This document shows, one piece after another, positions 9,169-17,160 of a stretch of DNA of 64,000 nucleotides. The notes beneath the pieces are model-generated. The model had not been told where the DNA came from and searched no databases. It saw only the letters and a program-made list of their open reading frames with translations. The position numbers were made by a program, and so were the translations under genes. The stretch comes from Streptomyces sp. B21-083 (GTDB lineage: Bacteria > Actinomycetota > Actinomycetes > Streptomycetales > Streptomycetaceae), in contig NZ_JARUND010000002.1 of assembly GCF_036898825.1 (NCBI RefSeq), forward strand, positions 4,278,001 to 4,342,000, given 5' to 3'. Positions within the stretch are counted from its first letter, which is position 1. Each line of letters starts with the position of its first letter.

Positions 9169-10128
9169 ATGCGCAGACCGCCCGCTTCCCTCCGCCCGGC
9201 TCTCGTCAGAACCGTCGTCCCCCTTCTGCCGGCTCTCGCAGCGACCACTCTGCTGCTCACCGCCTGCGGGACGGAGACGGGCGGCGCCGGCGCGGCCGAC
9301 CCACCATCCCGTACCCGGGTCGACGACCCGGGCAAGGACGGCGTACGGATCACCTCCCTGACCCTCCCGCCGACCTCGCCTTCGCCCTCGCCCACCCCCA
9401 CCGACAACTACTCCGTCTCCGCCGACAGCCTCTTCCGGGACTCGGGGGTCAGTGCCCGGTACGAGGTCACCAACAAGGGCAGCGAGACGCTGACTTACAC
9501 GGTCATCTTCACCTTCATGAGCGCTGACGGCGGGGCCATGGCCAACCAGACCGTGACAGTGCGGGCCGTCGGCCCCGGCAAGACCGTGCGGGGCACAGTC
9601 CGCCAAGGGCAGGTACCGCCCACCACACCACGGGTGACGCAGGCCAGGGTGCTCGAAGTGACCAAGGTCCCCACGAGCGAGGCACCGGCCGAGTCGGGCA
9701 CGTGCCCGGCCTCCGGGATCCGGGTCAGCGCCGACCAGGGTGACGCGGCCATGGGGCTGCGCGTCGTGGGCCTGCATCTCGACAACTGCGGCACGCGTGA
9801 CTACACCGTCGAGGGCTACCCCCTGCTGCAACTCCTGGACGACGCCCGCAAGCCCGTCACGGGCGTCAGGATCCTCGACGGCAGCTCCGAGATCACCACC
9901 GGCGCCGGCCCCGACAACCCACCCCGCCCCGTCACACTCAAGCCCGGCGAATCGGCGACCGCCGGCCTGGTCTGGCGCAACACCACCCAGTTCGGCACAC
10001 CGGTGAACGTGCCCTACGTACGCGTCCGCACGAAGACCGGGGCGGCCCCGGTGACGGTGACCCCGAACCTCGACCTCGGCACGACCGGGAAGCTCGGGGT
10101 GAGGCCTTGGGTGAAGGCCGAGCGTTAG
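9169..10128 (+). CDS. DUF4232 lipoprotein
   Basis: A 319-residue predicted secreted lipoprotein. The signal peptide ends in LLLTAC (lipobox), followed by a low-complexity Pro/Ser linker, an immunoglobulin-like middle segment (about 80-160) and a C-terminal DUF4232 domain (from CPASGIRVS to the end) with the pattern LRVVGLHLDNCGTRDYTVEGYP. DUF4232 proteins are exported, of unknown function, and frequent in streptomycetes. It does not obviously belong to the sugar operon upstream, being separated by about 130 bases. Confidence 0.85.
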   Translation: MRRPPASLRPALVRTVVPLLPALAATTLLLTACGTETGGAGAADPPSRTRVDDPGKDGVRITSLTLPPTSPSPSPTPTDNYSVSADSLFRDSGVSARYEVTNKGSETLTYTVIFTFMSADGGAMANQTVTVRAVGPGKTVRGTVRQGQVPPTTPRVTQARVLEVTKVPTSEAPAESGTCPASGIRVSADQGDAAMGLRVVGLHLDNCGTRDYTVEGYPLLQLLDDARKPVTGVRILDGSSEITTGAGPDNPPRPVTLKPGESATAGLVWRNTTQFGTPVNVPYVRVRTKTGAAPVTVTPNLDLGTTGKLGVRPWVKAER

Positions 10129-10152
10129 GTGACACATCCGTGCAGCTGAGCT

Positions 10153-10180
10153 GCCCCGCCGTCCGGGCGCGCGACGGGGC
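10153..10180 (+). terminator. Possible terminator after the DUF4232 gene
   Basis: GCCCCG...GTC pairs with GACGGGGC (10173-10180) with a short bulge. No T-run follows. Confidence 0.35.
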
Positions 10181-10216
10181 GACCTGACTCGGCAGGGCAG
10201 GGTTGCCGATCGCAGG

Positions 10217-10245
10217 TTGAACCCGCCGGTGGTGCGTGACAGGCT
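10217..10245 (+). promoter_or_regulatory. Candidate promoter of a near-leaderless DinB-family transcript
   Basis: TTGAAC (10217-10222) and CAGGCT (10240-10245) are 17 bases apart. The GTG start at 10254 lies about 8 bases after the -10, as in leaderless streptomycete transcripts. Confidence 0.4.
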
Positions 10246-10253
10246 CAGGCCCC

Positions 10254-10907
10254 GTGATCGATGGATTCGCGAAAGAATACCTGCACGGCGATCTACGAGA
10301 GATTCGCGAGGCGATGCTCTGGAAGCTCGACGGGCTCGGCGAGTACGACGTCCGCCGCCCCCTGACCGCGACCGGCACCAATCTCCTCGGCCTGGTCAAG
10401 CATCTGTCGATCTGCGAGTCCAGGTATTTCGGCGAGGTCTTCGACCGGCCTTTCCCCGAGCCTCTGCCCTGGTGGGACGACGCCGGGGATGCCGGTGCCG
10501 ACATGTGGGCTACCGAGTACGAGACGCGTGATGAGACCGTCGACCGATACCGTCGCGTATGGGAGCACTCGGACGCGACCATCACCGCCCTCGCCCTTGA
10601 CTCTCCCGGCCACGTGCCCTGGTGGCCACGTCCCGACGTGAAGCTGTTCAACATCCTGGTCCACATGCTCACCGAGACCAGCCGGCACGCTGGACACGCC
10701 GACATCCTCCGCGAACAACTCGACGAGTCCACCGGCACGACAGCCCGGTACGCGACTCCACAGCGCGACCCGGCCTACTGGGAAGCGCATCGCTCGAAGA
10801 TCGAGCGAGCCGCCACAGCAGCCGTCACCAAGCCCGACCACGCTGACCGCTCCGACACAGACGTCTACGCGGCTGGGACCGCTACCGGGTCGCATGACAT
10901 CCGGTGA
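10254..10907 (+). CDS. DinB-family (DUF664) protein
   Basis: A 217-residue four-helix-bundle protein of the DinB/YfiT-like superfamily (DUF664 branch). It shows the characteristic opening helix (REAMLWKLDGLGEYDVRRPLTATGTNLLGLVKHL), whose His belongs to the metal triad, and later HMLTETSRHAGHADILREQ with the remaining His residues. Related actinobacterial proteins include thiol-dependent S-transferases (mycothiol or bacillithiol dependent). The start is set at GTG 10254 to match the family N-terminus; GTG at 10236 is also open. The tail after residue about 175 is longer than usual and low in similarity. Confidence 0.85.
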   Translation: MIDGFAKEYLHGDLREIREAMLWKLDGLGEYDVRRPLTATGTNLLGLVKHLSICESRYFGEVFDRPFPEPLPWWDDAGDAGADMWATEYETRDETVDRYRRVWEHSDATITALALDSPGHVPWWPRPDVKLFNILVHMLTETSRHAGHADILREQLDESTGTTARYATPQRDPAYWEAHRSKIERAATAAVTKPDHADRSDTDVYAAGTATGSHDIR

Positions 10908-11088
10908 TGAGCAGCGCCTCGCTCGCGAGGAAGGACCCGTAGAGCATGGGCAGCCATGGCTCAACGTCGCCCTGTACGGGGACATAGACATTCCCGCGGC
11001 GTACTTCGATGCGGCGATCGCCATAGCCGAGACAATTCACAACGACCCACGCTGGCGCGGCTGGTGGTCCCAGGGCAGAGCAGCGTGA
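10894..11088 (+). CDS. Small ORF of unknown function (possible remnant)
   Basis: A 64-codon frame overlapping the end of the DinB gene. Its second half (DIDIPAAYFDAAIAIAETIHNDPRWRGWW) has the composition of real protein, and the frame closes just before another gene remnant at 11134. I do not recognise the family. It may be a degraded gene. Confidence 0.3.
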   Translation: MTSGDEQRLAREEGPVEHGQPWLNVALYGDIDIPAAYFDAAIAIAETIHNDPRWRGWWSQGRAA

Positions 11089-11133
11089 GCTGACGATCGC
11101 CGTCAACTACGCCGCCAAGCCGCCGTCCGAGCG

Positions 11134-11316
11134 TTGCAGCATCAGCAGGACGAAGCCGAGGAGCCCGGTACGACACTGACCGCCTACGAGGTGAAGGGAA
11201 TCTCCCCGAAGGTGGCCGTCGCAGTCGGGGAGACACGGGCCGAAGCCGTCTTCGTCTCCGTCAGCTCCGGCACCGAGTTGCCGGCCGCCGTGCAGAAACT
11301 GATCGACGGCTCGTGA
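11134..11316 (+). pseudogene. Remnant of a DUF6281-like protein gene
   Basis: The frame ends with YEVKGISPKVAVAVGETRAEAVF followed by an ELPAAVQKLIDG helix. This matches the C-terminal end of small secreted DUF6281 proteins of streptomycetes, but the signal peptide and the N-terminal half are missing. It is best read as the tail of a decayed gene. Fragments like this, together with the small ORF at 10894, mark 10.9-11.4 kb as a site of past rearrangement between the two glycan blocks. Confidence 0.45.
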
Positions 11317-11388
11317 CGGGCCTCTCGCGTCGGAGTGGGCGACCGATCAGTGGCCGACACTCATACGACTGCCAGACCGACCTTATGG

Positions 11389-11988
11389 CTACTCGTAGCC
11401 CTGAGCCGCTGAGAGTTGCAGGGCGACTGATCGCCAGGTGACTGGTTCCAGTTCCACGTGGCGCGCCGAGTTGGCACCTGCCCAGGCGGCCCAGCCGTCG
11501 AGCCAGCCGTACAGACTGCTGTGCGCCCAACTGCCTCCGTCGCCAGCCCATTCATTGCGGCGCGCCGCCGCCTCGCGTTCCCGCTGGTGGCCGACGAAGT
11601 CGGTGGCGAGGCTTGCCGCGTACCACCGTAGGTCGATCGCACTGTCCACCTCGTGCGACTGAGTTCCGGAGTCGGCCAGAGCACAGTTGAACGCGGGAGG
11701 GGAGGTCCGGGCGGCGTTCAGTTGGTAGGCCAGACCTTGCCAGCCGGGCCGGCCGGGAGCCTCTTCCCCTAGCAGGTCGGTGCCGTCGATTCGCTTGCCC
11801 AGGACTCGGACCCAGCCCCAGAGGAAGTCGGAGATCGTTCGGTTGATCCATCGCTGCGCCAGAGATTCGTCGACGCCCTGCCCGCTGCACGCGCGCTCAC
11901 AGTCGATCGAAAGCAGTTGGAGGTAAGCGGAGAAGTCTTGACGGGAGTTCACCTGCTGCCAGGAGTCGGTATCTCGGGGTACGGACAC
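11389..11988 (-). CDS. Hypothetical protein with a DUF7660-like C-terminus
   Basis: A 199-residue Trp-rich cytosolic protein with GTG start at 11988. The last third (SLYGWLDGWAAWAG...PVTWRSVALQLSAAQGYE) resembles the small DUF7660 domain, and the N-terminal segment (VNSRQDFSAYLQLL...) resembles the start of the same domain, so an insertion between the two halves is possible. Its start overlaps the 3' end of the antitoxin gene by 40 bases, so the two are probably co-transcribed. Function unknown. Confidence 0.55.
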   Translation of the reverse strand: MSVPRDTDSWQQVNSRQDFSAYLQLLSIDCERACSGQGVDESLAQRWINRTISDFLWGWVRVLGKRIDGTDLLGEEAPGRPGWQGLAYQLNAARTSPPAFNCALADSGTQSHEVDSAIDLRWYAASLATDFVGHQREREAAARRNEWAGDGGSWAHSSLYGWLDGWAAWAGANSARHVELEPVTWRSVALQLSAAQGYE

Positions 11989-12371
11989 ACCGAGAGGCTA
12001 CGAGCCCATGCCGACGCGCGTCGACCGGTTTGTCCGAGAGCGAGGCCTCCCTGGCGTGCCATGTGCTGTTCGGGATCGACAACGTCTCCGTGCCTGCGTC
12101 CCTCCGCGCCCGCATTCCGCTCGGTGAACAGGTCAGCAAGCAGTTCGACCATGGTCACGGTGGAGCCGCCCTCGGCGAGAACAGTTTCGGCCTCCCGCGC
12201 GAGCAGTTCGTCGGCCGCGTCTTCCAGTGCGTTGAAGTCGGCGATGGGCACAAGGGCAGCCACCGGAGCACCGTTACGAGTGATCACCGTCGCGGTGCCC
12301 CGCGCAGCGCGGTTGATGTGATCGGCAAGGCGAGCGCGAACTTCGCGTACGGTCACAGCGTTTTCGTCCAT
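11949..12371 (-). CDS. Phd/YefM-family antitoxin without a recognisable toxin
   Basis: A 140-residue protein. The N-terminal 85 residues are a typical prevent-host-death antitoxin fold: VREVRARLADHINRAARGTATVITRNGAPVAALVPIADF, the region that dimerises and binds DNA, followed by an acidic helix that would wrap a toxin. The final 50 residues are unrelated, which could reflect a frameshift into a neighbouring frame. No RelE/Doc/PIN toxin follows on this strand; the next gene is the DUF7660-like protein. It is therefore an orphan antitoxin, or one paired with an unknown partner. Confidence 0.65.
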   Translation of the reverse strand: MDENAVTVREVRARLADHINRAARGTATVITRNGAPVAALVPIADFNALEDAADELLAREAETVLAEGGSTVTMVELLADLFTERNAGAEGRRHGDVVDPEQHMARQGGLALGQTGRRASAWARSLSVCPYPEIPTPGSR

Positions 12372-12406
12372 GAGCCAAGTGAACGCGCAAGTGGCCGTCA
12401 GTCGCG

Positions 12407-12934
12407 TCAGCCGCCCCGCACGGCCTCCGCGATCCGCAGGGCGACCTCGGCGGGGGCTAGGCGCGAGGTGTCGACGACCTCGCCCTCGGCGTGCAGCCAC
12501 GTGCGGGCCGCCTCGGCGTAGGGCTCCAGGTATTTCAGGCGGAACGGGGAGTCGGGGCCGAGGACCGTGTCGCCGGCGATACGGCCACGGAGGGTGTCCT
12601 GGTCCGCGTGGAGGATGAAGTGCCTTACTGGGATGGCGTGTTGGGCCAGGCCGGTGCTGATCTCGCGCCAGTACCGCTCGACCAGGACGGTCATGGGCAT
12701 CACCAGCGTGCCGCCGGTGTAGTCGAGTACGTGGCGGGCGGTTTCGACGACGAGTGGTCGCCACGGCGGCCAGTGCTGGAAGTTGTCCGTCCCGGGCAGC
12801 CCGGGCGTGATGTCCATCAGTGTCTCGCCGACCTTCTCGGCGTCGAACACCCGTGAATCCGGGATCAGTCGCTGCACGAGCGCGCTGGTCGTCGTCTTGC
12901 CCGCGCCGTGGGTGCCGTTGAGCCATACGATCAT
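12407..12934 (-). CDS. TmrB-like AAA/P-loop ATPase
   Basis: A 175-residue P-loop protein starting MIVWLNGTHGAGKTTTS (Walker A GTHGAGKT). It has the VFDAEKVGETL motif and the VMPMTVLVERYWREI and HFILHADQDTLRGRI segments seen in small nucleotide-binding proteins related to the tunicamycin-resistance protein TmrB. It is likely a small-molecule kinase or ATP-binding resistance protein; the substrate cannot be inferred. ATG at 12934 is preferred to an in-frame start 33 bases upstream because the shorter form begins right at the P-loop strand, as in relatives. It is transcribed divergently from the chloramphenicol phosphotransferase-like gene across only 55 bases. Confidence 0.75.
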   Translation of the reverse strand: MIVWLNGTHGAGKTTTSALVQRLIPDSRVFDAEKVGETLMDITPGLPGTDNFQHWPPWRPLVVETARHVLDYTGGTLVMPMTVLVERYWREISTGLAQHAIPVRHFILHADQDTLRGRIAGDTVLGPDSPFRLKYLEPYAEAARTWLHAEGEVVDTSRLAPAEVALRIAEAVRGG

Positions 12935-12941
12935 GGGCTCG

Positions 12942-12983
12942 ACGTTAGCGCTCCGTGGGGCGGTCACTCCCTCGCACTAGGGT
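12942..12983. promoter_or_regulatory. Overlapping divergent leaderless promoters
   Basis: On the minus strand TAACGT (12947-12942) stands 7 bases before the ATG at 12934. On the plus strand TAGGGT (12978-12983) stands 6 bases before the ATG at 12990. Both arrangements predict transcription starting at or near the A of the start codon, and the two -35 regions would overlap. Confidence 0.5.
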
Positions 12984-12989
12984 GGCGAG

Positions 12990-13577
12990 ATGGCGATCCA
13001 GATGATCATTCTCAACGGTGGTTCGAGCTCGGGGAAGTCCCGGATCGTACGGTGTCTGCAAGCCGAACTGCCGGATCCGTGGCTGACGTTCGGGTGTGAC
13101 TCGTTCGTCGACGCCCTGCCCGCGAGGATGCGGGAGTCGGACGCGGGGATCGAGATCGCGGCGGACGGCCAGGTGAGCGTCGGGACGGACTTCCTGGCGT
13201 TGGAGGCCGCCTGGAGGGAAGGCGTCGCGGCGATGGTCCGGGCGGGCGCCCGGGTCGTCATCGACGACGTCTTCCTCGGCGGAGCGGCGTCCCAGCAGCG
13301 GTGGCGGAAGGCTCTTGGTGAAGTTGGTGACCTGCCCGTGCTGTGGGTCGGCGTCCGCTGCGACAGCACGGTCGCCGCCGACCGCGAGGCCGCCCGGGGA
13401 GACCGGGCCCCGGGAATGGCCGCCGCGCAGGCGGACGTGGTCCACGAGGGCGTGGTCTACGACCTGGAGGTCGACACGTCGCACACCGAGTCCCTGGTGT
13501 GCGCGCGAACCATCGCCGCCCGTGTCCACGGCAGCGAGCCGACGCACAGCCGTCACACCCCGCGCCCCACCGACTGA
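12990..13577 (+). CDS. Chloramphenicol 3-O-phosphotransferase-like protein
   Basis: This 195-residue protein closely resembles the chloramphenicol phosphotransferase of the producer S. venezuelae, which inactivates the drug by phosphorylating its 3-hydroxyl with ATP. Seen here are [13 protein letters not shown] (Walker A, residues 10-17), the catalytic Asp37 in [38 protein letters not shown] and [14 protein letters not shown]. All expected catalytic elements are present, so it should be active as a small-molecule kinase; whether chloramphenicol is the natural substrate is unknown. No biosynthetic genes lie nearby, so this would be stand-alone resistance. The likely -10 directly before the ATG suggests a leaderless mRNA. 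The 3' end lies 8 bases from the convergent GH3 gene. Confidence 0.85.
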   Translation: MAIQMIILNGGSSSGKSRIVRCLQAELPDPWLTFGCDSFVDALPARMRESDAGIEIAADGQVSVGTDFLALEAAWREGVAAMVRAGARVVIDDVFLGGAASQQRWRKALGEVGDLPVLWVGVRCDSTVAADREAARGDRAPGMAAAQADVVHEGVVYDLEVDTSHTESLVCARTIAARVHGSEPTHSRHTPRPTD

Positions 13578-13585
13578 TCCACGCC

Positions 13586-15943
13586 TCAGGCGCCGGGATA
13601 CGGGTCGAGGTTCTGATGCCCGCAGCCCTCGTGCGAGTCGGCCGGGCAGCACGGCGTCGCACAGCCGACGGTCACGGTCACGGGTACGGCGGACAGCGCT
13701 CCCCGCGCCGACTCCGCCACCCTGATCTCCACACTCCCCGGCAGTACCGCCCGCCCCAAGTCCCGTCCTACCTGGGCGAGTTGCTCCACCCCGAGGGCGA
13801 ACGTGACCGTACGGCGCTCCCCCGGGGCCAGGTCGACGCTCTGGAAGGCGCGGAGCTCCAGGGTGCGCGGCCACACCGTCGTACGCAGAGGGCGGATGTA
13901 CAGCTGGACGACGGAACGTCCGGCCCGATCCCCGGTGTTGGTGACGTCGACCTCGCAACCGGCCCCGCCCGCAACGACTTTCGGGGTGCCGTACTCGAAC
14001 GTCGTGTACGTCAGGCCGTGGCCGAAGGAGTAGAGCGGCTCGGCGTCCTCGTCCACGTACGACCGGTACTCCGTGTCCTTGTGGTTGTAGTAGACGGGGA
14101 GTTGGGCCGCTGAGCGGGGGACCGAGACGGGGAGGCGGCCGGTCGGGGCGGTGTGGCCGAGGACGATCTCGGCGATCGCCTCGCCGCCCCAGGGGCCCGG
14201 GTACCAGACCGTCAGGAGCGCGGCGGCGTGTTCCGCCGCCTCCGGGACCGCGTGCGGGCGGCCCTGGATCAGGACGACGACCGTGGGGGTGCCCGTCGCC
14301 GTCACCGCGTCCAGCAGGGTGTGCTGGGCCCGGCCCAGGCGCAGGTCGGCCAGGTCGACGCCCTCCCCGCAGGTCATCTCCGAGACGATCGTCCGCGCCG
14401 CGCCGTTGGCGTCGAACTCGGTGTCGGGTGTACGGGCGCTGCTGCCGCCCAGGACCAGCACCGCCAAATCGGAGGCCGCCGCCGCCGCGACCGCCTCGGG
14501 GATGCCGGAGAGGTCGTCGCCGGTCAGGGCGCACCCGTGGGCGTGACGTACCTCCGTTCCCGGGAGGGTGAGGTGGCGGAGGGCGGCCAGGACACTGACG
14601 CCTGTGCCGGGACGCTGGGGGGCGGTGTAGTCGCCGAGTTGGTGGGCCGTGGTGGCGGCGTGCGGGCCGATGACGGCGATACGGGAGACCGTCGCCGGGT
14701 CGATGGGCAGGGCGCCCGCCTGGTTGTGGAGCAGGGTGACCGACGAGCGGGCCAGGGCTGTGCTCAGCACGCGGCCGTCTTCGGCGGACGGCGACTTGGG
14801 CGCCGTACAAGGGTGTTCGAAGAGGCCGAGGCGGAATTTCAGGGTCAGGACCCGGGATACGGCCGTGTCGAGCGTCGACTCCTCCACCAGACCCCGTTCC
14901 ACCGCCTCCGCGAGATGCGTGAAGCCCTGGTCCCAAAGGCTCAGGTCGATACCGGAGTTGAGGGCGAGAGCTCCGGCGGAGACCTTGTCGCCGGTGATGC
15001 GGGCCAGGCGGTCCACTGCCAGACCGTCCGCCATGACCAGGCCGCCGAAACCCCAGCGGTCGCGCAACAACCCTTTCAGCAAGGGGCCGTTGGCCGAGCA
15101 CGGGATGCCGTCCACCTCGTTGTACGCGGCCATGACCGCTGCGGCACCGGCCCGTACGCCGGCCCTGGCTGCCGGGAGGTGGATCTCGTGGAGTTCACGG
15201 GGACCCAACTCCGACTCGGCCGAGTTCCGGCCGCCCACCGTCGCACCCTGACCGGCGAAGTGCTTCAGAACCACCACGGCCTTGGCCGAGGCGAAACCCC
15301 CCCGCTCCTCCACGTCCCCCTGCATGCCTCTCACCAGCGCCTCCGTCAGACGCGCGGCAAGGTACGGGTCCTCCCCGAAGCACTCCTCCGTACGGCCCCA
15401 GCGCGGGTCGCGGGCGATGTCCAGCGCCGAGACCAGGGCCAAGTGGCCGCCCCTGGCGCGGAGTTCGGCGGCGGCGTGGGATGCCGCCCGCTCGTACAGG
15501 TCCGGGTCCCAGGTGGCGCCCACCGCCAGGTTGACGGGGAGGACCGTGCCGTCGAGGGCCATGAGGCCGTGCGGGACCTCCTCGACGAAGAGGGCGGGGA
15601 TGCCGAGGCGGCTGCGTTCCAGTACGTGGCGCTGGACCAGGTGGGCGAGTACCGGGCCCGCGTCGGCGTCGGCACCCGTCGAGTGGTCGACGCCGGACCA
15701 GGCGTCGGCGCGCAGGAGTCCGTACAGGGCGCCGAGTCCCTCGAAGCGGTCGGTCTCCTCGTAAAGGGCCTCGGTCAGCTCGAACCCGCCGTCCGGGCGG
15801 CGGCGGTAGGCGTCCCAGCCGTACATCCGCTGGTTGAGCTGGCCGACCTTCTCGCGCAGGGTCATCCGGGCCAGCAGGTCGGCCACGCGGGCGTCGACCG
15901 GGGCGCCGGGGTCCCGGTAGAGGGGAGAAGGGGACTCGGTCAC
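13586..15943 (-). CDS. Glycoside hydrolase family 3 (beta-glucosidase/beta-xylosidase type)
   Basis: A 785-residue three-domain GH3 enzyme: a TIM-like barrel (about 20-340), an alpha/beta sandwich (about 385-610) and a C-terminal fibronectin-III-like domain. Visible signatures are the KHFAGQG loop, SALDIARDPRWGRTEECFGEDP, and the nucleophile Asp in GLVMADGLAVDRL. The very C-terminus is Cys/His-rich (CATPCCPADSHEGCGH), which is unusual. No signal peptide is seen, so the enzyme probably acts on imported oligosaccharides. The GTG start overlaps the stop of the kinase gene (GTGA), so the two are translationally coupled. Substrate (beta-glucoside, xyloside or other) is not resolvable from motifs. 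Confidence 0.9.
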   Translation of the reverse strand: MTESPSPLYRDPGAPVDARVADLLARMTLREKVGQLNQRMYGWDAYRRRPDGGFELTEALYEETDRFEGLGALYGLLRADAWSGVDHSTGADADAGPVLAHLVQRHVLERSRLGIPALFVEEVPHGLMALDGTVLPVNLAVGATWDPDLYERAASHAAAELRARGGHLALVSALDIARDPRWGRTEECFGEDPYLAARLTEALVRGMQGDVEERGGFASAKAVVVLKHFAGQGATVGGRNSAESELGPRELHEIHLPAARAGVRAGAAAVMAAYNEVDGIPCSANGPLLKGLLRDRWGFGGLVMADGLAVDRLARITGDKVSAGALALNSGIDLSLWDQGFTHLAEAVERGLVEESTLDTAVSRVLTLKFRLGLFEHPCTAPKSPSAEDGRVLSTALARSSVTLLHNQAGALPIDPATVSRIAVIGPHAATTAHQLGDYTAPQRPGTGVSVLAALRHLTLPGTEVRHAHGCALTGDDLSGIPEAVAAAAASDLAVLVLGGSSARTPDTEFDANGAARTIVSEMTCGEGVDLADLRLGRAQHTLLDAVTATGTPTVVVLIQGRPHAVPEAAEHAAALLTVWYPGPWGGEAIAEIVLGHTAPTGRLPVSVPRSAAQLPVYYNHKDTEYRSYVDEDAEPLYSFGHGLTYTTFEYGTPKVVAGGAGCEVDVTNTGDRAGRSVVQLYIRPLRTTVWPRTLELRAFQSVDLAPGERRTVTFALGVEQLAQVGRDLGRAVLPGSVEIRVAESARGALSAVPVTVTVGCATPCCPADSHEGCGHQNLDPYPGA

Positions 15944-17076
15944 TGGTTCTTCTCCGGGTGGGTGTCAGGCCCGCCGTTGTGGGCGAGCCGGGCCAGGGCC
16001 ACCGCGCCCCGGCTGCCGTCCGGGACCCAGTGGGCCACCAGGCCCAGGGCGCTCAGGCGCCGGTCCAGGGGAACGGTCAGGGGGCCTTCCGGGCCGAGCA
16101 GGCCGCCCGTCGCGACCACCGACTCGCCCGGCGTGGGCCCCAACGCCCGTACACAGTCGGCGAGGTGACCGGCCGCCTCCTCGATGATCGCCTGTGCCAG
16201 GGCGTCCCCCGCCCAGGCCGCCTCGGCGACCAGCGGGGCCAACCGGGCCAGCCTGACGGGCGGTTCGGCCATGACGGCGGGCAGGACGTGCCGCCGATAG
16301 GCCTCCCGTGCGGAACGGGACCAGCGCGAACCGGCGCCGCCCTCACCCTCGTAGGAAGCCAATGCCTCACCCTTGGGAGGGGGATACGGGAGATACGGGA
16401 GAACAGCGTCCGGTACCCCCAACTCCCTTCCCACCAGCGCCGCCAGAGCCGTGTCGCCGCCCCGCCGGTCCGCCATGCGCAGGGCGGCCCGGACCGCTTC
16501 CCGGCCGATCCAGAAGCCGCCCCCGTCGTCGCCGAGGAGCCAGCCGTCGCCGCCCACGGTCTTCTCGCAGTGGCGGTCGGTGATGCGCATCGCGACGGCG
16601 CCCGTGCCGGCGACGAGAGCCAGCCCGTCCGCAGGGGGGCCCGCGGAGCCCGGGGCGGCGGCGAAGGCGGCCTCGATGTCGCTGCAGATCCGGATCTGGT
16701 GCGCGGGGATACGGAGGCGTCGCAGGGCCTGCGTCAGCGCGGTGAGGGCGTTGACGCGGCCGGGTTCGTCGGCGGTGCCGGCGGCGCCCGCGAAGCCGCC
16801 CGCGACGGCGACGACCCGGGGGCGGTCCGCTTCCGGCACCGCCCCGGCGAGGGCCTCGACGAGGTGCTCGGTCAGCTGCGCGACAGGGACCGTGAGGGCG
16901 TTGCCCGGCCCGGCGACGCCCTCACCGAGCGGGCGCCCGTCGGCGGCGGACGCCAGCACGGCGCGCGTACGGGTGCCACCGGCGTCGAGCCCGACGACGA
17001 GGGCGCCGACCGCTGGAACACCCTGTTCACCCCGGCCGGAATCCCGACCCGAATCCTGGTTCAATTCATTGCTCAT
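15940..17076 (-). CDS. BadF/BadG/BcrA/BcrD-type sugar kinase (N-acetylglucosamine kinase-like)
   Basis: A 378-residue ASKHA-fold kinase. The phosphate-1 loop (VVGLDAGGTRTRAVLA), the CSDIEAAFAAAPG segment with the catalytic Asp, VAGTGAVAM and the GDGWLLGDDGGGFWIGREAV motif are those of the BadF/NAGK branch that phosphorylates N-acetylglucosamine or related amino sugars at O6. It is transcribed first in a two-gene unit with the GH3 enzyme and divergently from the GH5 gene, 84 bases away. An amino-sugar kinase next to mannosidases and a NagZ-type enzyme fits degradation of Man/GlcNAc-containing glycans. That link is inference. Confidence 0.82.
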   Translation of the reverse strand: MSNELNQDSGRDSGRGEQGVPAVGALVVGLDAGGTRTRAVLASAADGRPLGEGVAGPGNALTVPVAQLTEHLVEALAGAVPEADRPRVVAVAGGFAGAAGTADEPGRVNALTALTQALRRLRIPAHQIRICSDIEAAFAAAPGSAGPPADGLALVAGTGAVAMRITDRHCEKTVGGDGWLLGDDGGGFWIGREAVRAALRMADRRGGDTALAALVGRELGVPDAVLPYLPYPPPKGEALASYEGEGGAGSRWSRSAREAYRRHVLPAVMAEPPVRLARLAPLVAEAAWAGDALAQAIIEEAAGHLADCVRALGPTPGESVVATGGLLGPEGPLTVPLDRRLSALGLVAHWVPDGSRGAVALARLAHNGGPDTHPEKNQ

Positions 17077-17160
17077 CGCGCACTATGGTGGTTCATACAT
17101 TCGCCGAGGACAAGACCCGACTCGCGGCCCGGCGCAGTCACGTACGTCCGAGGAGGACCC

